The translations under genes were made by a program, and so were the position numbers. From Hwanghaeella grinnelliae (GTDB taxonomy: Bacteria > Pseudomonadota > Alphaproteobacteria > UBA8366 > Aestuariispiraceae), in NCBI RefSeq assembly GCF_004005845.1, contig NZ_SADE01000001.1, positions 310,001 to 374,000 on the forward strand: 64,000 nt of DNA, read 5' to 3'. Positions 43,558 to 51,501 of the stretch are shown piece after piece; the first letter of the stretch is position 1; each line of letters starts with the position of its first letter. Under the pieces are notes generated by a model. It saw nothing but the letters and a program-made list of their open reading frames with translations. It made no database searches and was not told the DNA's origin.

Positions 43558-44622
43558 ATGAGCGACGCAATACAACAAACCGACCCAAAATCCTTCGATA
43601 ATTCTAGAAATTTCGCAGGATGGCTGCGGCAGAAAACCGGTAAAATCGACCGCGTATTCCTGACCGCGGTCGGCATTGCGATCCTATGGTTTTTGCTGGA
43701 TTTGGGCGCCGCGCAAGTAGGTCTCGTGAAAGCCGGAAACAGTCTGCTGGGTATAGCACCCTTCATTATTCTGTCCGTTCTATTGGCGGCCTATCTGAAG
43801 GCTACCGGCGCGGATGGGCTGATCGCGAAGGCGTTCGCCGGGAACATTCTCCAGGCGACGTTCCTGGCCGCGATTGTCGGCGCGTTGTCACCGTTCTGTT
43901 CATGTGGCGTGGTTCCTTTGATTGCCGCGCTTCTGGCATCGGGCGTGCCACTGGCCCCAGTCATGGCTTTCTGGTTGGCGTCGCCGATCATGGACCCCGA
44001 AATGTTTGTCGTGACCGCAGCGGTTCTGGGAACGGAATTCACCGTCATCAAGACGGTGGCAGCCGTCAGTATCGGATTGATGGGCGGTTTCACCGTCTTG
44101 CTTCTGGGGGGATCTAAACTGTTGCGCGATCCGTTGATAGGAACGGCGTCCACTTGTGGTACGGCCGCGTATACCCGTGGGAATAAGCCTGTCTGGCGGT
44201 TTTGGAGGGAAGAAAACCGCAAGACCGTCTTCACAAAAGAAGCCAAGCGGTCGGGCTGGTTCCTGACGAAATGGTTGAGCCTCGCCTTCCTGCTTGAAGC
44301 GGTCATGCTCGCCTATGCACCTATGCAGCAGGTCGGCGAATGGTTGAGTGGCGCCGGTTTCTTGGCCATTCCCGCGGCTGCGATGATCGGCGTGCCGGCC
44401 TATCTGAACGGCTATGCGGCGATCCCCTTGACCAGCGGCTTGATGGAAATGGGGCTTACCGCGCCAGCCGCCCTTACCTTTATGGTCGCCGGCGCGGTTA
44501 CCAGCATTCCGGCCGCAATCGCGGTGAAGGCATTGGTGCGGCTGCCGGTATTTCTGCTCTATCTGGGGATCGCGTTGAGCGGGTCCATTGTCATCGGATT
44601 GACTTACGCCCTGGCCGCTTAA
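43558..44622 (+). CDS. ArsP-like (DUF318) permease
   Basis: A 354-residue membrane protein with about eight hydrophobic segments. It has the family motif LSPFCSCGVVPLIAALLASG and ASPIMDPEMFVVTAAVLG. In ArsP, which exports trivalent organoarsenicals, the paired cysteines of this motif are needed for function. The neighbouring vicinal-Cys ArsR supports an arsenical role, but other DUF318 permeases have unknown substrates. The ATG at 43558 has an AGAGAG upstream; GTG 43537 is an alternative. A second ArsR-type operator lies in its codons 12-18. Confidence 0.85.
   Translation: MSDAIQQTDPKSFDNSRNFAGWLRQKTGKIDRVFLTAVGIAILWFLLDLGAAQVGLVKAGNSLLGIAPFIILSVLLAAYLKATGADGLIAKAFAGNILQATFLAAIVGALSPFCSCGVVPLIAALLASGVPLAPVMAFWLASPIMDPEMFVVTAAVLGTEFTVIKTVAAVSIGLMGGFTVLLLGGSKLLRDPLIGTASTCGTAAYTRGNKPVWRFWREENRKTVFTKEAKRSGWFLTKWLSLAFLLEAVMLAYAPMQQVGEWLSGAGFLAIPAAAMIGVPAYLNGYAAIPLTSGLMEMGLTAPAALTFMVAGAVTSIPAAIAVKALVRLPVFLLYLGIALSGSIVIGLTYALAA
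43592..43611. promoter_or_regulatory. second ArsR-type operator inside the permease coding region
   Basis: TTCGATAATTCTAGAAAT at 43594-43611 matches the upstream element at 43095-43112 at 17 of 18 bases. It is read as codons for FDNSRN, using TCT, AGA and AAT codons that are rare in this GC-rich window. This suggests selection on the DNA rather than on the protein. Confidence 0.55.
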
Positions 44623-46874
44623 CCCGCCTGCAGTGCTCGCCAGACCTTTTCCGGTGTGGCGGGCATTTCAACGGTGTCGGTTCCCATGGCGTCGTAGAGC
44701 GCCAACATGAAAGGTGCCAGACCGCCATTCGTCCCCAACTCACCCACGCCTTTCATGCCAAGGTGATTGATCTTCGTCTCCATGCTGCCGTCGACCAAGG
44801 TGAACATCGGTAGATCGCTTGCACGCGGCAGGCAGTAATCCATGAAGGACCCGGTCAGAAGCTGCCCGCTGTCATCCTCGTAAACCGTATGTTCCAGCCA
44901 GGCCTGACCGATGCCTTGGGCGATGCCCCCGTGGACCTGACCTTCGGCGATCATCGGGTTCAGCTTAACGCCGAGATCGTCGGCGGAGACATATTGCTGG
45001 ATTGTGACATGTCCGGTCTCCGGATCCAATTCGACCTCGCAGACATGCGCGCTGTTCGGAACGGTCTGATGATTCCCTTCGAAGGCTGCACCACCGGCAC
45101 AACCAGGTAGGCCGCGTTCCTCCAGTTTCTGGGTCAGCTCAAACAGTCCGACGCGCCGGTCCGTCCCGACGACGGTGAAAGCACCGTCGGCATAGGTGAT
45201 GTCCGTCGCCGCAGCTTCTAGGATTTCCGCTGCGCCTTCCATGCCGTTCTGGATAAGGTTGGTTGTTGCCCGGTCGATTGTCGTTGCCGCGATTGGAAGC
45301 GAGGACGAACCGCCGGTCCCACCGCCAATTTTGACCCGGTCGCTGTCGCCTTCGACGACAACAACCTTCTCCATTGGGATTTCAAGGCGTTGCGCCACAA
45401 GTTGCGCAAACGCTGTTTCATGGCCCTGGCCCGATGCTTGAACACCTGTCTTCACTAGAACTTCACCGGCGGCTGTGACCTCCAATTCGCTTGCCTCGTT
45501 CGGTGTGCCGCCGGTGAGGTGAAGGGTGGGGCAGATCGAGATGCCGCGCTTCAATCCCTTCGCTTCGCTGGCTGCGCGCCGAGCGTCAAAACCCGCCCAG
45601 TCGGACGCTTCCAAGGCAAGGTCGTAGACATGGGCGAAATTCCCGCTGTCGAAAACAAACCCGGTTGCCGCCTTGTATGGCATGGCCGTTTCCGGAACCA
45701 GATTGCGGCGGCGCAACGCCGCCCGATCCATGCCCAGTTCCCGGGCGGCCTTTTCCACAAGCCGTTCGACAAGGTAGATGACCTCTGGCTTTCCGGCGCC
45801 GCGATAGGCATCTGTCGGTGCGGTGTTCGTATAAACGCCGACACTGCGGACGGTTATTGCCGGAATTGAGTAGTTGTGACCTGCCACTTTGGCAAAACCC
45901 GGTCCGATGATCGAAGGGCCAAGGGCAGACGCATAAGCACCAAGCGCGCCTTTTGTTTCAACCTTCAATCCTAGAAAATTGCCTTCATTGTCCAGCGCTA
46001 AATCGGCGCGGCTGACTTGGTCACGACCGTGGGCATCGCTAAGGCATGCTTCGCCCCGTGTAGAAACCCATCGGACAGGCCGCCCCAATACCTTCGCAGC
46101 ATGAAGGACCAGGGTTTGTTCCGGATAGTTCATCAGTTTGGCGGCGAAACTGCCCCCGACATCAGGAGTGATGACATGCAGGTTCGCTTCGTCAATGTTC
46201 AAGGTTTCCGCTACGAGCCGGCGGATCAGGTGTACACCCTGGCTTTGCGTGAATAAAGTGTACCGTCCAGAGCTGCTATCGAACTCTCCCAGATAGGAAC
46301 GTGTCTCGATCGGACTCACAATGACCCGATTGTTGACGACGCCTTCGATGCTGACGACATGCGAGGCCCGCGCCATTGCTTGGTCGACACTGTCGGTGTC
46401 GCCCGCAATGCAATCGAATGCGGTATCGTTGGCAGATGCCGTATCCGTGTGGGCGGACAGGTCGTCATAGTCGATATCGATCAGTTCGGCGGCGTCCCTG
46501 GCCAGCTCTTCCGTTTCCGCGACAACCATGACCACGGCTTCGCCAACATGACGCACCGTTTCCGCGGGAAGCGCGTGACGAGGCGGGGATCGGAACGGGG
46601 TTCCGTCGGAAGAGTTCTGGGGCGTGATGCAGGGCAGGGGATTTAGACCGGCTGCCTGAATGTCGGCACCTGTCAGGACGGCAAGCACGCCCGGGGCAGA
46701 TTTTGCGGCGTCCACATCCACGTTGCGTAGTTTCGCATGCGCAACGGGGCTGCGGACCATGACTGCGTGGGCGATGCCATCCTTGTGCAAATCTTCAACG
46801 AAGCGGCCGTGCCCGGTGAGAAGCCGGGCATCCTCCAGCCTCGGCACGGAGCGACCGATTCCGGAATCCTGCAT
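44619..46874 (-). CDS. xanthine dehydrogenase-family molybdopterin-binding subunit
   Basis: A 751-residue large subunit of a molybdenum hydroxylase. It has the typical GxGRFVEDL-type start (LTGHGRFVEDL), DAYRGAGKPEVIYLVERLV near the middle, GGGTGGSSSLPIAATTI, and the conserved catalytic Glu in GMKGVGELGTNGGLAP. The active-site loop is AYRGAG, as in hydroxylases, and not the Cys-bearing loop of CO dehydrogenase. The FAD and 2Fe-2S subunits that normally accompany it are not adjacent, so it must use partners from elsewhere or be an orphan. It is divergent from a TetR gene. Confidence 0.9.
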   Translation of the reverse strand: MQDSGIGRSVPRLEDARLLTGHGRFVEDLHKDGIAHAVMVRSPVAHAKLRNVDVDAAKSAPGVLAVLTGADIQAAGLNPLPCITPQNSSDGTPFRSPPRHALPAETVRHVGEAVVMVVAETEELARDAAELIDIDYDDLSAHTDTASANDTAFDCIAGDTDSVDQAMARASHVVSIEGVVNNRVIVSPIETRSYLGEFDSSSGRYTLFTQSQGVHLIRRLVAETLNIDEANLHVITPDVGGSFAAKLMNYPEQTLVLHAAKVLGRPVRWVSTRGEACLSDAHGRDQVSRADLALDNEGNFLGLKVETKGALGAYASALGPSIIGPGFAKVAGHNYSIPAITVRSVGVYTNTAPTDAYRGAGKPEVIYLVERLVEKAARELGMDRAALRRRNLVPETAMPYKAATGFVFDSGNFAHVYDLALEASDWAGFDARRAASEAKGLKRGISICPTLHLTGGTPNEASELEVTAAGEVLVKTGVQASGQGHETAFAQLVAQRLEIPMEKVVVVEGDSDRVKIGGGTGGSSSLPIAATTIDRATTNLIQNGMEGAAEILEAAATDITYADGAFTVVGTDRRVGLFELTQKLEERGLPGCAGGAAFEGNHQTVPNSAHVCEVELDPETGHVTIQQYVSADDLGVKLNPMIAEGQVHGGIAQGIGQAWLEHTVYEDDSGQLLTGSFMDYCLPRASDLPMFTLVDGSMETKINHLGMKGVGELGTNGGLAPFMLALYDAMGTDTVEMPATPEKVWRALQAG

Positions 46875-46979
46875 GACGTAATTTCCCTATGGAACTGAGG
46901 TTCGTGACAAGTGCCGCGAGACTAGCAATTGCGCCGCACCGCGAAAAGCACAGCGGCAAAATTATTGATCTGCTCGGTG

Positions 46980-47006
46980 TTTGATACCATGTTGTAATGT
47001 ATCAAA
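46980..47006. promoter_or_regulatory. likely TetR operator, TTTGATAC-N11-GTATCAAA
   Basis: Perfect 8-bp arms at 46980-46987 and 46999-47006 in the 150-bp gap between the divergent hydroxylase subunit (start 46874) and TetR gene (start 47025). Its place suits control of both genes by this TetR protein. Confidence 0.65.
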
Positions 47007-47024
47007 AATGGCAGATGCACCGTA

Positions 47025-47630
47025 ATGGCGAGATCAAAAGCGTTCAGTCCCGAAGACGTTCTGGAATCGGCCCTGCAGCTTTTCTGGACGAAAGGCTATG
47101 AGCAGACCTCGATGCAGGACCTGGTGGATGCGATGGGCATTAACCGGGGCAGCCTCTACGACACCTTCGGGGACAAGCGGCAACTCTACCGTAAGGCAAT
47201 GGAACGTTACCTGGATTGGTACACGTTGCGGGACCTGCGTTTGGCCATGAAATCGGCCGATTACAGCCCGGCGGAGCAACTGAAACTGCTTTTCGACCGA
47301 TTGGCTGAGGAAGGCGAAGGGGTCAATAAGCGGCGCGGTTGCCTTCTGACCAACACCATTACCGAACTTGGCCATCGTGACCCGGAAATCACCGAACAGG
47401 TCGCCGCCGGAATCAAGCGCGTAGAGGATACGCTCGCCGAACTGATCCAAAAAGGTCAGGAACGCGGTGAATTTACGTCAACCGAAGATGCGCGGGCCTT
47501 GGCACAGTTCCTGACCAACACCATCCAGGGAATGCGTGTTCTAACCCGTGTCTATGGTGACCGGGAGCGTTTGGCGGAAATCAGCCGCGTCGCCCTCTCG
47601 ACGCTGACACCCAGGGCGGGTATTCACTGA
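47025..47630 (+). CDS. TetR/AcrR family regulator
   Basis: A 201-residue regulator with helix-turn-helix YEQTSMQDLVDAMGINRGSLYDTF and KRQLYRKAMERYLDWY after it. The C-terminal half (KRRGCLLTNTITELGHRDPEI) is of the TetR_C_16-like form common in regulators of redox-active drug or aldehyde response; the GCLL Cys is conserved in several. The operator-like dyad 18 bp before the ATG suggests autoregulation and control of the divergent molybdenum enzyme gene. Confidence 0.9.
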   Translation: MARSKAFSPEDVLESALQLFWTKGYEQTSMQDLVDAMGINRGSLYDTFGDKRQLYRKAMERYLDWYTLRDLRLAMKSADYSPAEQLKLLFDRLAEEGEGVNKRRGCLLTNTITELGHRDPEITEQVAAGIKRVEDTLAELIQKGQERGEFTSTEDARALAQFLTNTIQGMRVLTRVYGDRERLAEISRVALSTLTPRAGIH

Positions 47631-47785
47631 TTTTACCGGTTTCTCGGCAATCGCTGGGATGAGATAGGCCGCATTTTATTAAAGCCAATCCAATAGTTTC
47701 TATTAAAGTCAAACGGTTAATGTAGCGTCTTGGTGCAGTTTTCGCTTATCTCAGGTCGTTTGGGATAGGGTGATTGGCGCCTAAG

Positions 47786-49249
47786 ATGCACCGCTTACTG
47801 CACAAGATGGATGTACTGGCTTCGGCCTTTCTGCGTAGCCGCCGTGGCGGCGTGATGCAGTTGTTTGCGTTCGCGCTATTGCCCGTGATGGCCGCCAGCG
47901 GATTGGCCGTTGACGGCACGCGGTTGTTTCTGGTCCGGGATTCCGTTCAGCGTGCGGTGGATGCCGCCGGCCTGGCCGCCGGTCATACCCTTCTGGTCGA
48001 TGACATGGAGTCTGATGCACGCAGTTTCTTCGATGCGAATTTCACGAATATCGAAGATGTCGCGACACTGACCGACTTCACGATGGTTACAAATGCGGAC
48101 AACTCGGTCATCGATGTCTCTGCGACGGTTTCCGTGGATACGACTTTCATGGCATTGTTCGGATTTGATGAGGTCACTTTCACGCGGACGGCACAGATCA
48201 CGCGAGAAACCCGCGGCATGGAACTGGCCCTGGTCATGGATAATACCGGTTCGATGCGCAGCAGCGGCAAGATGTCCGCGGCGATCACGGCCGCCCACAA
48301 TTTGATCGAGGCGGTCTTCGGTTCCGAAGACGTCAACCCGAACCTTTGGGTATCCCTGGTCCCTTATACGGCAACCGTCAATATCGGCACACAGCATACG
48401 GAATGGCTGACGCTGCAAGGCCAGGCGGATGTCGGCGTCGGCGGAAACTACGAGCCGACGTCATGGATTGGATGTGTTAATGCGCGCAGCGGCGGTTTGG
48501 ATGAAACCGACGACACACCGGACCTCGCCGCCTTCACGCCCTACCTTTACGCGGACAATGTCGACAACAACTGGATCCTGACCGATGCGGGTGGGAATAT
48601 AACCGGTTTCGACCTGGACGAGCGGAATATCGCACAGAACAACGGCCGCGGTCCGAACCTTGGATGTGGTCCGCCGATCACGCCCTTGGTCGCGTCCAAG
48701 ACCGTACTCAACACCGCGATCGATGCGATGCAGCCTTGGCACCGTGGCGGAACGGCGGGGAACCTGGGCCTGGTATGGGGGTGGCGCGCCCTCTCACCCT
48801 CTTGGCGCGGATTTTGGGAGGGCACAGCCAATGCAACCCTGCCACTCGATTACGAAGAGCCGTTCATGGACAAGGTGGTTGTCGTGATGACCGACGGCAC
48901 GAACGAGTTCTTTGACTTTACCGACCATGAGCCGGATGACGGGGAAGGACCGGACGGTTCTGACCATACCGCCTACGGGCGGCTGGGCGAGTTCGGATTT
49001 TCATCCAAAAACGCTGGACGGGCTGAGATCGACGCCCGGTTCTCAAGAACATGTGAAGCCATGAAGGCTGAAGGCATCATCATCTATGCCATCACTTTCG
49101 GGTCGACACCAACGTCCAGCACGCAAGACATGTTCCGAAACTGTGCGACGAAGACCAGCTTCTTTTTCCATGCACCTAGTAATTCAGAGTTGGAGGATGT
49201 GTTCACCACGATCGGACGCCAATTATCGAATTTGAGGATTTCTCAATGA
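47786..49249 (+). CDS. TadG-like protein with von Willebrand A domain
   Basis: A 487-residue protein with an N-terminal TadE/G-type segment (RRGGVMQLFAFALLPVMAAS) that anchors it in the inner membrane, a pilin-like helix, and a large vWA domain. The MIDAS metal site is LVMDNTGSM, with VVVMTDGTNEFF later. Such proteins accompany Tad pili or secreted adhesins. Start: ATG 47786; TTG 47774 is in frame. It overlaps the next gene by 4 bp (ATGA). No tadABC, cpaB or prepilin peptidase genes are nearby. Confidence 0.87.
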   Translation: MHRLLHKMDVLASAFLRSRRGGVMQLFAFALLPVMAASGLAVDGTRLFLVRDSVQRAVDAAGLAAGHTLLVDDMESDARSFFDANFTNIEDVATLTDFTMVTNADNSVIDVSATVSVDTTFMALFGFDEVTFTRTAQITRETRGMELALVMDNTGSMRSSGKMSAAITAAHNLIEAVFGSEDVNPNLWVSLVPYTATVNIGTQHTEWLTLQGQADVGVGGNYEPTSWIGCVNARSGGLDETDDTPDLAAFTPYLYADNVDNNWILTDAGGNITGFDLDERNIAQNNGRGPNLGCGPPITPLVASKTVLNTAIDAMQPWHRGGTAGNLGLVWGWRALSPSWRGFWEGTANATLPLDYEEPFMDKVVVVMTDGTNEFFDFTDHEPDDGEGPDGSDHTAYGRLGEFGFSSKNAGRAEIDARFSRTCEAMKAEGIIIYAITFGSTPTSSTQDMFRNCATKTSFFFHAPSNSELEDVFTTIGRQLSNLRISQ

Positions 49250-49800
49250 TCCGGCGCCTCGCAAAGTTCTTCAAGGATCGGCGCGGTGTTTCTACGATCG
49301 AATTCGCGATTCTGGGGCCGTTTACCATCACCTTGCTGGTCGCCATATTGGAGTTGGGGATGGTATTCCTGGTCAGCGGATCCCTGGAAAACGCTGTTCT
49401 GGCAAGTTCCCGCTTCGGGATCACCGGCAATGCTCCGGACGGTGTCACCCGCGAAGACATTATTCGCGATCTGATTGACAAAAACACTTTTGGCTTGGTC
49501 GACCAGGAAGAAGTGCAGATAGAGACGATCGTTTACGACAATTTTTCAGACATCGGCCGGCCCGAACCGTTTGCGGATAGCAACGGCGACGGCCAGTGGA
49601 ACGAAGGAGAGTCCTTTACCGATGTTAATGGCAACGGCCAATACGACACTGATGTCGGTTTAGCGGGACTCGGCGGGGCCGGGGACATCGTACTCTACAA
49701 GATCAATTACCGGATCAATACGATGACTGCCATGTTTGATCCTTTCTTCCGCACGATCGATCATTCCGCCGCTGTCGCGGTTCGGAATGAGCCGTTTTGA
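49246..49800 (+). CDS. TadE-like pseudopilin with calcium-loop pair
   Basis: A 184-residue protein: basic start, then GVSTIEFAILGPFTITLLVAIL, the TadE membrane segment with its conserved Glu. At about residues 111-136 (nt 49576-49653) it has two Asp/Asn/Gly-rich loops, DSNGDGQWNEGE and DVNGNGQYDTDV, resembling EF-hand or dockerin-type calcium sites. It belongs to a three-gene unit with the TadG-like gene before it and a second TadE-like gene after it. Confidence 0.87.
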   Translation: MIRRLAKFFKDRRGVSTIEFAILGPFTITLLVAILELGMVFLVSGSLENAVLASSRFGITGNAPDGVTREDIIRDLIDKNTFGLVDQEEVQIETIVYDNFSDIGRPEPFADSNGDGQWNEGESFTDVNGNGQYDTDVGLAGLGGAGDIVLYKINYRINTMTAMFDPFFRTIDHSAAVAVRNEPF

Positions 49801-49808
49801 GGGGTGTG

Positions 49809-50381
49809 ATGAAACGCATCAGGCGATTCCTGAAAAAGTTCAGCCGATCACGCGGCGGAGTCACCAGCGTAGAGTTCGCCTTGACCGCTCCGATCCTGGT
49901 GCTGCTTTTTACCTCTCTCGCTGAAACGGGTATTTATCTGCTGCTGCATGTGAAACTGCAGCATGCCACGGTTTCAGTCGCCGACCTGATAACCCGGGAT
50001 GAAAGCGTCCGTGAGTCTACCGTCGCCGACCTTTTCGAAGCCGTGCCGCAAATTCTCAAGCCTTTCAGTATTGGCGAGGACGGTGTTGTCGTTGTCAGTG
50101 CCGTCGGTCGATCAGGGAACAATCCGACCCGCGTGCTATGGCAGCGCCGTGGCGGCGGTCCCTTGGTGCGTGACAGTGACATTGGCGCGGAAGGAGACGT
50201 AGTGTCCGATCCAGAGGGCATACCGGTTGGTCCGGACGAAACCGTCGTGGTGGCGGAGCTGTTCTATAACTATACGCCGATCGTGTTGCCGATTTTCGGG
50301 CCGCGGGAAATCGTGAAACACGCCTTCTACCGACCGCGGTTGGGCGCATTGCAGGAAATTGACCCGGATCCTCCCTCCTGA
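49809..50381 (+). CDS. TadE-like pseudopilin
   Basis: A 190-residue protein with a very basic start (MKRIRRFLKKFSRSRGG) and the TadE segment VTSVEFALTAPILVLLFTSLAETGIY. The rest is a periplasmic domain with several glycines and no recognised motif, ending in Pro-rich sequence. GAGGGG lies just before the ATG at 49809; GTG 49806 and TTG 49797 are in frame. It is the last gene of the small Tad-like unit. Confidence 0.85.
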   Translation: MKRIRRFLKKFSRSRGGVTSVEFALTAPILVLLFTSLAETGIYLLLHVKLQHATVSVADLITRDESVRESTVADLFEAVPQILKPFSIGEDGVVVVSAVGRSGNNPTRVLWQRRGGGPLVRDSDIGAEGDVVSDPEGIPVGPDETVVVAELFYNYTPIVLPIFGPREIVKHAFYRPRLGALQEIDPDPPS

Positions 50382-50423
50382 CGTTTTTCTGCGAATTCCA
50401 CACAGCGAAGAAGCCAGGGTGCT

Positions 50424-51344
50424 TTAGGGCACCCCGTTTTCGTAAGGCAGAAGGGATAGATAGAGCGTGCGATGGATCGGGGTCGGCACGCCGAGTTCTT
50501 TGCCGAGCTTGTAGACCGTTCCTGACAGGCTTCCCACTTCCAGCCGCCCGCCGCGGGCCAGGTCGTGATACATGGACGCATACATGTCGTCCGGGAAGGT
50601 ATCCAGTAAACCCATTGCCCGTTCGATGGCGCCCTCATCGACATTGACGCCCTTGGCGCGGCCCACGGCAACGACTTCGGCCATCGCGTCGCGGGCCAGA
50701 TCCCGGATCTCCTGATTTCTGTAGAGTGGTCCGCAAGGCTGCCGGAAGGCGGTGGTAATGGCCGCATTGGTCGACAGCAAGACGAATTTGGACCACAGCT
50801 TGGCTTCGATGTCGTCCGCGACGAGGGCTGTAAAACCGGCCTTGTTGCATCGTTCCGCGAAAGCGTTCAGGCGCGGAGAATGCCCACCACCGACCTCTCC
50901 GATTTCCATTGTGGACATATCGCTTGTGTATCGGACCACGCCCGGTTCAGCGATCTTTGCGGACATGAATGCGTTGCCGACGCAGACGCGGTTCTTACCC
51001 AGGATCGGTCCCAAGCGCTCAGCCGCCTCCACACCATTCTGCAGGCTTATGACATAGCCGTTCTCGGAAAGCGCCGGCGCCAGCTCCCTGCCGACCTCTT
51101 CCGTGTCGTAGAGCTTTACGCAAAACAACGCGACATCAATGGGGCCAAGATCGACAAGTTTGTCGCTAGCGATGACGTCCGTCAGTCGAATTTCACCTTT
51201 CGGGCCAACGAGTGAAAGACCCTTTTTCTGCATTGCGGACAGGTGTGTTCCACGCGCGAGGAAGGTCACGTCGCCGCCGGCATCGGCCAACTTTATACCG
51301 AAAAAGCCACCAACCCCGCCTGTGCCGATGACGGCGATTCGCAT
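50424..51344 (-). CDS. ketopantoate reductase-family NADPH oxidoreductase
   Basis: A 306-residue ApbA/PanE-type enzyme that would reduce 2-dehydropantoate or a related 2-oxo acid with NADPH. It opens MRIAVIGTGGVGGFFGIKLA, has VKLYDTEEVGREL, LQNGVEAAERL, and the family catalytic Lys in DIEAKLWSKFVLLSTNAA. Paralogs outside pantothenate operons often act on other substrates. GAGGGG just before the ATG at 51344 supports the start. It is divergent from the iron-type dehydrogenase gene. Confidence 0.88.
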   Translation of the reverse strand: MRIAVIGTGGVGGFFGIKLADAGGDVTFLARGTHLSAMQKKGLSLVGPKGEIRLTDVIASDKLVDLGPIDVALFCVKLYDTEEVGRELAPALSENGYVISLQNGVEAAERLGPILGKNRVCVGNAFMSAKIAEPGVVRYTSDMSTMEIGEVGGGHSPRLNAFAERCNKAGFTALVADDIEAKLWSKFVLLSTNAAITTAFRQPCGPLYRNQEIRDLARDAMAEVVAVGRAKGVNVDEGAIERAMGLLDTFPDDMYASMYHDLARGGRLEVGSLSGTVYKLGKELGVPTPIHRTLYLSLLPYENGVP

Positions 51345-51501
51345 ATTGCCCCTCACTGTTCGCTTCGTCTTCGTTTGTTGGTCGAAACAGTATCCGATCG
51401 GCTTGAATGAACAACCTCTTGATAATCGCCATCTGATCCCCGACCTTATGTGCAAATCATACCGTCGAGTATGTGCTGATTATCGAGAACGGGGGAATTC
51501 A

